The notes under the pieces were generated by a model. The model was not told the origin of the DNA. It did not search any database and saw nothing but the letters and a program-made list of their open reading frames with translations. Below are positions 1 through 5,787 of a DNA stretch of 6,194 bases, one piece after another. A program made the position numbers and the translations under genes. The number at the start of each line of letters is the position of its first letter. Position 1 is the stretch's first letter. The stretch is from Verrucomicrobiota bacterium (GTDB lineage Bacteria > Verrucomicrobiota > Verrucomicrobiia > Limisphaerales > DSYF01). The DNA lies in assembly GCA_025457725.1 (NCBI GenBank), contig JALOTU010000149.1, positions 1 through 6,194 on the forward strand. The letters run 5' to 3'.

Positions 1-1
1 C

Positions 2-64
2 GACTTTGAAGATGCGAACGCGGACAAGTTCAACTGCCGCTATTACCGGATCGTGGCGCCGTGA
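2..64 (+). CDS. C-terminal end of a probable exported protein (partial)
   Basis: Only the last 20 codons are present, read in the frame starting at base 2 and closed by TGA at 62-64. The tail reads FNCRYYRIVAP, preceded by an acidic DFEDANADK stretch. In my knowledge of Verrucomicrobiota, many large secreted proteins with LamG, fibronectin-type or other beta-sandwich repeats end in a similar Asp-Ala...RFYR-hydrophobic-Pro tail, which is the basis for the call. The function cannot be read from so short a piece. The gene is cut by the window edge, so the start is outside. It could also be the end of any other protein; the identification is inference. Confidence 0.6.
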   Translation, partial: DFEDANADKFNCRYYRIVAP

Positions 65-250
65 CCGGCCGGGCCTGTCCTGCGTGAGCGGCAAGAAAGA
101 GAGAAGGCAATGGGGTCGAGTCTAAATAGTTGACAAATGAATACTGGAGCAATGTGGATTGCATTGGGTTCGGTTCTTGGTGTTACGGATTTAACTCTGG
201 TCGTATTTCTTCCCAAATTAGCATCGTAGCGCTGCATCTCCAAGAGTAGG

Positions 251-270
251 GTCAAGTCATGTCAAGTCAC
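251..270. repeat. Two-copy 10-bp tandem repeat
   Basis: GTCAAGTCAT is followed directly by GTCAAGTCAC, two ten-base units differing only in the last base. The ten-base period is close to one helical turn, so a protein could contact both copies on the same face of the DNA. No function is known; it may be chance or a replication-slippage product. Confidence 0.4.
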
Positions 271-337
271 ATCCCGCTTTACGCACATTGAAAGGAAGGC
301 ACGTGGTGGAACTCGTCCCGCTGCGACAAGCAGAGCC

Positions 338-395
338 GTTCAGCGGACGCGGGAGTACAACCAATGGCTGCCAGGCCCGATTCCGTCCGCTGAAC
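338..395. repeat. 12-bp inverted repeat with 34-base spacer
   Basis: GTTCAGCGGACG at 338-349 is the exact reverse complement of CGTCCGCTGAAC at 384-395. Inside the spacer, CGGG (350-353) can continue pairing with CCCG (376-379) across a four-base bulge, extending the stem to about 16 pairs. No T-run follows on either strand, so it is not an ordinary intrinsic terminator. It could be a REP-like interspersed palindrome, part of a structured RNA, or a remnant of a small mobile element. What is seen is the repeat; the role is unknown. Confidence 0.6.
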
Positions 396-407
396 GTCAC
401 AGTCACA
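396..407. repeat. Two-copy 6-bp tandem repeat between the two inverted repeats
   Basis: GTCACA occurs twice in a row (396-401 and 402-407), directly after the right arm of the 338-395 inverted repeat and overlapping the first two bases of the next hairpin. Too short to interpret alone; noted because it links the two palindromes. Confidence 0.3.
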
Positions 408-439
408 GGGGTCGTCGCAGCGCTGCGCGACGACCCCTG
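406..439. repeat. Strong 13-bp perfect hairpin, REP-like palindrome
   Basis: The arms 406-418 (CAGGGGTCGTCGC) and 427-439 (GCGACGACCCCTG) are perfect reverse complements around an eight-base centre, AGCGCTGC, itself part of a smaller palindrome. The stem is GC-rich and would be very stable in DNA or RNA. There is no U-tract after it on either strand, so a simple intrinsic terminator is unlikely. It lies 270 bp or more past the left gene's stop and about 80 bp before the protease start, fitting an interspersed palindromic repeat or a structured leader. Copy number in the genome would decide. Confidence 0.65.
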
Positions 440-520
440 CCTGCCTGAGGCTGAGATGCGCCCTCCCGGACAACCCGCTCGTTTCTTGCCTTGGCAGGGG
501 AGCGCGGTTACTGTCAACCC

Positions 521-1489
521 ATGTCGCGCATGTTACTCATGACCGCCGTGATCGCCCAGCTGGCATTGCCCGCGGGGGCGGACCGGATCGAGCTGAAGGG
601 CGAAGCGGCGATCATCGGGCAGATTCTCGCGGAAAAGCCGGATCATGTGGTGGTGGATGTGGGTTACACCGTGCTGCTGGTTCCCCGCAGCCAGATCCTG
701 GACATCAGTGCCGGCTCCGGCTCGCCGGCATCGGAACCTGCCGTGGAATTGTCCACCGCCGACACCGCCTCCGCTTCCGCCCGGTTTTACAACACCAACA
801 CGGGAGGGGCAAAAGCGCGGACGGTTCGGGACCTGGTCAGCCTGCTCGGGGAAGGCGTGGTGCAGGTGCGCACGCCCGGCGGGTTGGGCTCCGGGTTCAT
901 CATCAATGACGAAGGATTCCTGATCACCAATTTCCACGTCATCGAGGGCGAAACCCAGATCTCGGTGGAGGTTTACTGGCAAACCGGCGGCCAGCTGGAG
1001 CGCAAGACCTACAAGCAGGTGCGCATTGTGGCGATGAACAAGTTCAAGGATCTGGCGCTGCTGAAGATTGAGGATGAGGACGCGCCGCCGTTCAGGTTTG
1101 TCCGGCTCGGCGACGCGGATGAACTCGCCGTGGGCGAGCGGGTTTTCGCCATCGGCAGTCCGCTGGGCCTGGAACGCACGGTCACCGAGGGCATCGTCAG
1201 CACCAAGACCCGCGAGATGATGGGCGAGCTTTACCTGCAGACCACCGCCCAGATCAATCCCGGCAACAGCGGCGGCCCCCTGTTCAATCTCAAGGGCGAA
1301 GTGGTGGGGGTGACCAACATGAAGATCAATTTTGGTGAGGGCCTCGGCTTTGCCATTCCGGTCGAGGCACTCAAGTTCTTCCTCGACCACCGGGATGCCT
1401 ATGCCTACTCCACAGACAATCCCAGCAACCCCTTCCGCTACCTGGAACCACCGAGCCGAACCCGGCAGGAGGCGTCCACGAAGAACTGA
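521..1489 (+). CDS. Secreted trypsin-like serine protease (S1C/HtrA-like fold, no PDZ)
   Basis: Predicted 322-residue exported endopeptidase. Residues 1-20 form a short hydrophobic signal peptide (AVIAQLALPAGA, likely cut before Asp21). Residues 21-63 are a small beta-rich domain (DRIELKGEAAIIGQIL, then VLLVPRSQILDI), followed by a Ser/Ala/Thr-rich linker to about residue 85. The chymotrypsin-fold domain covers about 105-290. The triad is visible: His139 in ITNFHVIEG, Asp177 in KFKDLALLKI, Ser250 in NPGNSGGP; the last motif and GIVS (224-227) are typical of HtrA/Deg proteases. The PDZ domains of DegP/DegS are absent, since the protein ends about 30 residues after the protease fold. The ATG at 521 was chosen because it gives a compact signal peptide; in-frame ATGs at 530 and 539 are alternatives, and a TTG at 491 would add ten polar residues. 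No good ribosome binding site precedes any of them. Target unknown. Confidence 0.92.
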   Translation: MSRMLLMTAVIAQLALPAGADRIELKGEAAIIGQILAEKPDHVVVDVGYTVLLVPRSQILDISAGSGSPASEPAVELSTADTASASARFYNTNTGGAKARTVRDLVSLLGEGVVQVRTPGGLGSGFIINDEGFLITNFHVIEGETQISVEVYWQTGGQLERKTYKQVRIVAMNKFKDLALLKIEDEDAPPFRFVRLGDADELAVGERVFAIGSPLGLERTVTEGIVSTKTREMMGELYLQTTAQINPGNSGGPLFNLKGEVVGVTNMKINFGEGLGFAIPVEALKFFLDHRDAYAYSTDNPSNPFRYLEPPSRTRQEASTKN

Positions 1490-1543
1490 TCCACCCAACG
1501 CTCCGACACTCACGCCGCAACGATCCGCAAATTGCCATATCCC

Positions 1544-3547
1544 ATGATGACCACCATCCGCCCTCTGCTCACCGCCTCACTGCTCGCCCTGGCGAGCCTC
1601 GTCGGCACCCCGTGTCTTTTGCCGGCCGATATCCCGCCGGCTGAACAGATCCTGCCCCGGGACACCATTGCCATGGCCACGGTCCCGGACTGGCAGTCCA
1701 TGTGCAAAGCCCAGGCCCAATCCCCCCAGCTGCAACTCTGGAAGGATCCCCAGATGAAGCTCTTTCGGGAGCATTTCCTGAAGCAATGGAGCGAGGAGGT
1801 GGTGCAACCCCTGGAACGGGAACTGGGTCTGCGGTTCAAGGATTACCAGGGACTCCTTCAGGGGCAGCTCACGCTGGCATTGATCAAGAACGACTGGGAC
1901 ACGGGCACCAATCAAGTCCCGGGGATGGTGATCCTGCTGGATGCCGGGGACCACCAGGACCAGTTGAAGACCAACCTCACGCAGCTGCGGCGGCAATGGG
2001 TGGAGAAGGGCAAGCCCATCCGGACCGAAACGGTGCGGGGCGTCGAGTTTTCCATCGTGCAGCTGTCCACCAACGACCTGCCCGACACCTTGCGCAAGTT
2101 CATGCCCGGCACCTCGGATGTGGAGGAATTGACCGGGGAGGATGCCCCCGAACCCAAACCCCGGGAGCTGTTCATCGGCCAATCCGATTCGCTTCTGATC
2201 CTCGTGGATTCCCTGCCCGCAGCTCAGAAGATCATGACCCGCCTGACCGGCGGGTCCCTGCCCCCGCTCGCGGACGTGGATCAATTCGTCCAGGACCAGG
2301 GCCGGCTGTTTCGCACCGCCCACGCCTACGGCTGGGTGAACGCCAGCGTGCTCCTCGGCATAATCGAAAACAACCTGACGGCACAGGCCGAGAACCGCGA
2401 CGAAAACGCCCCGGATCCGCTGGCGCAAATCAAGCCGGCCCGGGTGATCGCCGCCACCGGCCTTTCGGGCGTCCATTCCGCCGCCTTCGCCTACACCGAA
2501 ACTCCCGGGGGCAGCGAGATCGCTTTGTTCATGGGCGTGCCGGAATCGGAACGACGCGGCATCTTCAAAATTCTCGCTGGCGAGCCCAAGGACACGCTCC
2601 CTCCCCCCTTCGTGCCGGAGGAGGTTGTGCAATACCAACGCTGGCGCCTGGACGGGAGCAAGACCTACTCGGCGCTGGAGCAGATGCTGCAGGACATCTC
2701 ACCCCAGATGCTGAACGGATGGAATTTCGTCCTGAACACGGCCAACCAGGCAGCAAAGGAAAAGGATCCCAGCTTCGACCTGCGCCAGCACCTCATGGGG
2801 AACCTGGGGGACGACATGATCACCTATAAAAAGGCGCCCCGCAGCAGCGCCCTCGCCGACCTTGAAAACCAGCCGACGCTGTTTCTGCTGGGGGTCAAGA
2901 ACGGGGACCAGGTCATCGGCGCGCTCAAGATGGTCATGGGCATGTTTTCACGCGGCAACCCGCCCACCACCCGCGAGTTCCTGGGCACCACCATCCACTC
3001 CTTTGAGCTCCCCAACCCGGCGATGGAATATGACCCGCAGGCGACCCCGCGCAAGCTCAGCCTGGCCGTGAGCCGCGGCTACGTGGCGGTCACCTCGGAT
3101 GACGCCATCCTGGAAGAATTCCTGCGCAGCGCCGACCATCCCGTCAAGCCGTTGCGCCAGCTGCCGGGATTGTTGCAGTCAGCCGAGTCTGTGACCGGAC
3201 CGGGAAACAGCCTGCTGAGCTTTGAAAACCAACGGGAGGCGATGCGGCTGCAACTCCAGGTGTTGCGCCAGACAGCCACCAATTCCACCCCGGAACTCCA
3301 GGCTCCGATGACGCCCATCACCGAATCCCTGGGAGTGGGCATGCCCCGCACCGGATTGACCGAATGGTTTGACTTCTCCCTGCTCCCGCCCTTCGACCAG
3401 ATCGCGAAGTACTTCTATCACACGGTTTATGGGGGCGGCGGCAGCGTGGAAGGGCTGACATTGAAGATCTTCTCCCCCACCCCGCCGGAATTGAAAGTTA
3501 GGGGCGCGGATCCCGAAACCCCTCCCTCCGCCCCAAGCGACAATTAA
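1544..3547 (+). CDS. Exported DUF3352-like protein of unknown function
   Basis: Encodes 667 residues. The N-terminus (TIRPLLTASLLALASLVG) is a signal peptide; Cys24 is preceded by Pro, not Gly/Ala/Ser, so a lipoprotein is unlikely. The mature part opens with AEQILPRDTIAMATVPDW (33-50), the pattern that begins DUF3352-type proteins in Planctomycetes and Verrucomicrobia. Two internally similar segments, a strand-rich ELFIGQSDSLLILVDSLPAA and, later, LSLAVSRGYVAVTSDDAI, each precede a helix and suggest a duplicated alpha/beta unit. The C-terminus is a Pro/Ser/Asp-rich tail. No catalytic motif, membrane segment after the signal peptide, or cysteine pairs are evident. The start is ATG 1544, with ATG 1547 equally possible; neither has a strong Shine-Dalgarno. 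It follows the protease gene after 54 bp with no terminator, so co-expression is likely and it may be a partner or substrate (inference). The family call rests on pattern memory. Confidence 0.85.
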   Translation: MMTTIRPLLTASLLALASLVGTPCLLPADIPPAEQILPRDTIAMATVPDWQSMCKAQAQSPQLQLWKDPQMKLFREHFLKQWSEEVVQPLERELGLRFKDYQGLLQGQLTLALIKNDWDTGTNQVPGMVILLDAGDHQDQLKTNLTQLRRQWVEKGKPIRTETVRGVEFSIVQLSTNDLPDTLRKFMPGTSDVEELTGEDAPEPKPRELFIGQSDSLLILVDSLPAAQKIMTRLTGGSLPPLADVDQFVQDQGRLFRTAHAYGWVNASVLLGIIENNLTAQAENRDENAPDPLAQIKPARVIAATGLSGVHSAAFAYTETPGGSEIALFMGVPESERRGIFKILAGEPKDTLPPPFVPEEVVQYQRWRLDGSKTYSALEQMLQDISPQMLNGWNFVLNTANQAAKEKDPSFDLRQHLMGNLGDDMITYKKAPRSSALADLENQPTLFLLGVKNGDQVIGALKMVMGMFSRGNPPTTREFLGTTIHSFELPNPAMEYDPQATPRKLSLAVSRGYVAVTSDDAILEEFLRSADHPVKPLRQLPGLLQSAESVTGPGNSLLSFENQREAMRLQLQVLRQTATNSTPELQAPMTPITESLGVGMPRTGLTEWFDFSLLPPFDQIAKYFYHTVYGGGGSVEGLTLKIFSPTPPELKVRGADPETPPSAPSDN

Positions 3548-3562
3548 GGGCACGAACCCGCC
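3548..3562. other. 15-bp gap between convergent genes, no terminator seen
   Basis: The stop codons of the DUF3352-like gene and the TrhO-RluA gene face each other across only 15 bases. I see no hairpin with a T-run in the gap or in the last 60 bases of either gene, so transcripts probably run into the opposing gene or end by a Rho-type mechanism. Confidence 0.5.
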
Positions 3563-5353
3563 TCAACCAATCCTGGCCCACGCTGGCAGTGGAGCGGTGA
3601 ACTCCACACGACGACCATCCAGCGGATGGCGGCAGGCAAGTTTCCACGCATGCAGGCACATGGGCGGATTCTCCACCGCAAGGGTCTGCACCTCGCCCAT
3701 CGCGCCATCCGGCAGATAGGTGGGATCTCCCAGCACCGGCAATCCCAACTGCCAGAGATGCACCCGGATCTGATTGGTCCGCCCGGTCAACGGCCGGGCC
3801 TCCAACAGCGTCGTCCCACCTTCCCGACCCATGACCCGAAATTCCGTCCGGGCCGGCAAACCTCCCTCCCCGGCCACACATCGGGTTCCGTTCTCTCCCG
3901 CCTCCAGACTGATCGGAGCCTCGCACACAAAGGCGTCCCCAGTCGGATGCCCCACCACCCGAACCATATAGACCTTGTCCACCTCCCCCTTCTCGAACTG
4001 GGGTTGCAACCGTGCGGCAAAGTGGCGGGTGCGCGTCACCAGCACCAACCCGGTGGTGTTGGCGTCCAGGCGATGGGCCGGACGAGGTTTCTGCGGATGA
4101 TACGCCCGGTTCAAAATGTGATGGAGGGTGTTGCGATTGAAGCGTCCTCCGGCGTGCATGGGCAGGGGCGCGGGTTTGTTGAGGACAATCAACGCCTCGT
4201 CCTCGTGGAGTATCTCCACCCGCCCGTTCACCGCCGGTTCCGCCTGCATGGATTGCAGGTGATAATAACGCTCGCCGGACCGCACGACCCGATCGGACGC
4301 CACGGGATGGTGCGCTGCATCCAGCAACAACCCCCGGGCACATCGCGCCTCCCACTCGGATGCGGAAACACTCCTGACCGCACACGTCAGGGCCTCCAAC
4401 AGCGTCTGCCCATCACACCGGGACGGGACATTGAGCGGTCGTAAATTCTCGTAAGGCTGACTCCCCGGCAGAGGCGTGACAACCCGGCGAATCAGCTCAT
4501 GCCGCCGCAGGATGTTCCGTGCCATTTGCTCCGCCGGGGTTTTGAAACAGTAGACGCAGGACTTGCCGGGCACATGCCGGATATCGCGCTGTTCCTCGGC
4601 GGTGAGCGGCGACTGACAGGCATGGCAGGTGGTGGATTCGGTTTCGTGCAGGCCAGGGTCGACTCCCGTGCGCTGGTCGAACACAAAGCATTCCCCCGCA
4701 TAATGCGCCCCGCCGCACTCCTCGAAATACTTCAGAATGCCGCCTTCCAGCTGGAAGACATTCTTGAACCCCTCCCGTTCCATGAATGGACCGGCCTTCT
4801 CACAGCGAATCCCGCCCGTGCAAAACATCACTATGGGCCCCTCCTTCATGCGGTCCGGCAGTTTTCGCACCGCCTCGGGAAACTTGCGGAAATGATCAAT
4901 GCCGATGGGCAGCGCGTTCTCAAAGGTGCCGAGCTTCACCTCGTAATCGTTCCGCGTGTCCAGCAGGGTGACCCGACGACCTTCGTCCAGCCAGCGCTTG
5001 AGTTCGCGGGGCGAGAGCTTCGGTGACGTGCGTTCCGCCGGACGGATTCCCTCCACGCCAAACGCGATGATCTCCCTCTTGATCCGCACCAGCATCCGCG
5101 TGAAGGGCGCATGATCGGTCTCGCTGAACTTGGCCTCCAAATCCGCCAGCCCCGGCCAGCTCCGCAGTTCGGCCAGCAACCGCTCGATCTGGTGCGGGAC
5201 GCCCGCGACAAAAAGGTTGATCCCCTCCGGGCTGAGCAGAATGGTGCCCCTCAGTTCCCATTTCTGACACAAGCCCTGCAAACGCAAACGCAGCACCCGC
5301 AGGTTCTGCAATGAAACAAATTTGTAAGCGGCAATGTTGAGGATGCTCTCCAT
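3563..5353 (-). CDS. trhO: Fusion of TrhO-type tRNA uridine hydroxylase and RluA-family pseudouridine synthase
   Basis: Predicted cytoplasmic RNA-modifying enzyme of 596 residues. Residues 1-272 match TrhO (YceA), which makes 5-hydroxyuridine at tRNA position 34: an N-terminal domain with RGTILLSPEGIN (35-46), KREIIAFGV (92-100), a rhodanese domain with the FCTGGIRCEK loop (catalytic Cys178), and a C-terminal part with GECFVFD and the CxxC pairs 243/246 and 266/269. A short helical linker follows. Residues about 305-367 look like a divergent S4-type RNA-binding domain (DGQTLLEAL, then VVRSGERYYHL). Residues about 378-590 are a pseudouridine synthase with catalytic Asp430 in HRLDANTTG, KVYMVRVVG (460-468) and TGRTNQIRVHL (523-533), where Asn527 replaces the usual His. 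The frame is open without interruption across the junction. The ATG at 5353 was chosen because MESILNIAAYKF is where TrhO proteins begin; the open frame continues to 5464 but that part crosses a terminator. RNA targets of the second half cannot be told. Confidence 0.94.
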   Translation of the reverse strand: MESILNIAAYKFVSLQNLRVLRLRLQGLCQKWELRGTILLSPEGINLFVAGVPHQIERLLAELRSWPGLADLEAKFSETDHAPFTRMLVRIKREIIAFGVEGIRPAERTSPKLSPRELKRWLDEGRRVTLLDTRNDYEVKLGTFENALPIGIDHFRKFPEAVRKLPDRMKEGPIVMFCTGGIRCEKAGPFMEREGFKNVFQLEGGILKYFEECGGAHYAGECFVFDQRTGVDPGLHETESTTCHACQSPLTAEEQRDIRHVPGKSCVYCFKTPAEQMARNILRRHELIRRVVTPLPGSQPYENLRPLNVPSRCDGQTLLEALTCAVRSVSASEWEARCARGLLLDAAHHPVASDRVVRSGERYYHLQSMQAEPAVNGRVEILHEDEALIVLNKPAPLPMHAGGRFNRNTLHHILNRAYHPQKPRPAHRLDANTTGLVLVTRTRHFAARLQPQFEKGEVDKVYMVRVVGHPTGDAFVCEAPISLEAGENGTRCVAGEGGLPARTEFRVMGREGGTTLLEARPLTGRTNQIRVHLWQLGLPVLGDPTYLPDGAMGEVQTLAVENPPMCLHAWKLACRHPLDGRRVEFTAPLPAWARIG

Positions 5354-5410
5354 GCGACCCCGGGAGGCTAACCCGATCCCCACCCCCATGCCAGTGCTCA
5401 GTCCGCCCCC

Positions 5411-5452
5411 CAAACAAGAAGGGCGGAGCCCGGTTTGTGCCAGGCCCCGCCC
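5411..5452 (-). terminator. Probable intrinsic terminator after the RRM gene
   Basis: On the minus strand the GC-rich arm GGGCGGGGCCTGG (5452-5440) pairs with CCGGGCTCCGCCC (5433-5421) around CACAAA, with 11 of 13 pairs formed, then runs into TTCTTGTTTG (5420-5411). It begins 17 bases past the TAA of the RRM gene, the expected place, and lies before the TrhO-RluA start at 5353. The two mismatches and the impure T-run may allow some read-through. Confidence 0.72.
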
Positions 5453-5469
5453 CCTAAGATGCAACGGGA

Positions 5470-5784
5470 TTAGTAGCGATTGCGCCCGCCACCGCCGTAT
5501 TCACGACGCCCGCCACCGCCACCGCCGGCACGTTCCTCGCGGGGCTTGGCCACGTTGACCGTGAGAGCGCGGCCGTCGAGATCCTTGCCATTCAGGCCCT
5601 CAATGGCCTTCTCGGCCTCATCGGCTGAACTCATGGTCACAAAACCAAAACCGCGCGGGCGATTGGTCATGCGATCCATCATCAGGTTGGCTTCCGTAAC
5701 CGTGCCAAACGCGGCAAACGCGTCATTCAGGTCGTTTTCTGTGGTGTTGAAGGAAAGATTTCCGACAAACAGTTTATTACTCAT
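5470..5784 (-). CDS. Small glycine-rich RRM RNA-binding protein
   Basis: A 104-residue single-RRM protein of the type found in cyanobacteria and many other bacteria, expected to bind single-stranded RNA in the cytoplasm. RNP2 is LFVGNL (5-10) and RNP1 is RGFGFVTM (44-51), with the two aromatic residues of RNP1 that stack on RNA bases. The RRM covers about residues 3-80 and ends in LTVNVAKPREER. The tail (86-104) is Gly-rich with Arg and Tyr (AGGGGGGRREYGGGGRNRY), like the RGG-type tails of plant glycine-rich proteins. Full length for the family. The ATG at 5784 gives the standard MSNKLFVGNL beginning; a weak AGGA lies about 14 bases upstream. Members in other bacteria are often cold-induced, but regulation here is not shown. 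It is followed by its own terminator, so it is probably monocistronic. Confidence 0.96.
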   Translation of the reverse strand: MSNKLFVGNLSFNTTENDLNDAFAAFGTVTEANLMMDRMTNRPRGFGFVTMSSADEAEKAIEGLNGKDLDGRALTVNVAKPREERAGGGGGGRREYGGGGRNRY

Positions 5785-5787
5785 GTG

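Larger units (their letters stand above)
65..520. other. 456-bp intergenic region with no convincing gene
   Basis: This gap separates the left partial gene from the protease gene. Bases 110-290 are clearly richer in A+T than the flanks; bases 290-520 are GC-rich and hold two inverted repeats and two short tandem repeats, listed separately. Small open frames exist on both strands (for example 43-255 minus, 257-517 minus and 288-542 plus), but their translations show no recognisable domain and partly overlap real genes, so I do not call them. No clear promoter with both boxes was found for the downstream protease gene, although it must lie here if the gene starts its own transcript. Confidence 0.6.

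Noticed and set aside
130..158. TTGACA at 130-135 as a promoter -35 box
   Set aside because: The sequence at the matching -10 position is TGTGGA, a poor match, and it lies nearly 400 bp before the protease gene.
43..255. 70-codon minus-strand open frame in the left gap
   Set aside because: No recognisable domain, overlaps the end of the left gene, no ribosome binding site; treated as chance in AT-rich noncoding DNA.
491..520. TTG start ten codons before the protease ATG
   Set aside because: It would put polar residues before the signal peptide; the ATG at 521 gives a standard short signal peptide directly.
533..1513. 326-codon minus-strand open frame opposite the protease gene
   Set aside because: Antisense shadow of a GC-rich gene; the plus frame has a signal peptide and complete catalytic triad.
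1532..1543. TTG start four codons before the DUF3352-like gene's ATG
   Set aside because: An ATG-ATG pair at 1544/1547 begins a normal signal peptide, and there is no ribosome binding site favouring the TTG.
1490..1543. Terminator between the protease and DUF3352-like genes
   Set aside because: No hairpin or T-run is present in the 54-bp gap.
1577..2638. 353-codon minus-strand open frame and 1702-2829 plus-strand frame within the DUF3352-like gene
   Set aside because: Both overlap a longer frame with a signal peptide and family-like motifs; their translations are His/Gly/Arg-rich low-information sequence.
3498..4385. 295-codon minus-strand frame overlapping the 3' half of the TrhO-RluA gene
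   Set aside because: Out-of-frame shadow; the RluA motifs are in the other frame.
5354..5464. In-frame N-terminal extension of the TrhO-RluA protein
   Set aside because: It spans the terminator of the RRM gene, has a Gly/Arg-rich non-family composition, and TrhO proteins begin at the equivalent of MESILNIAAYKF.
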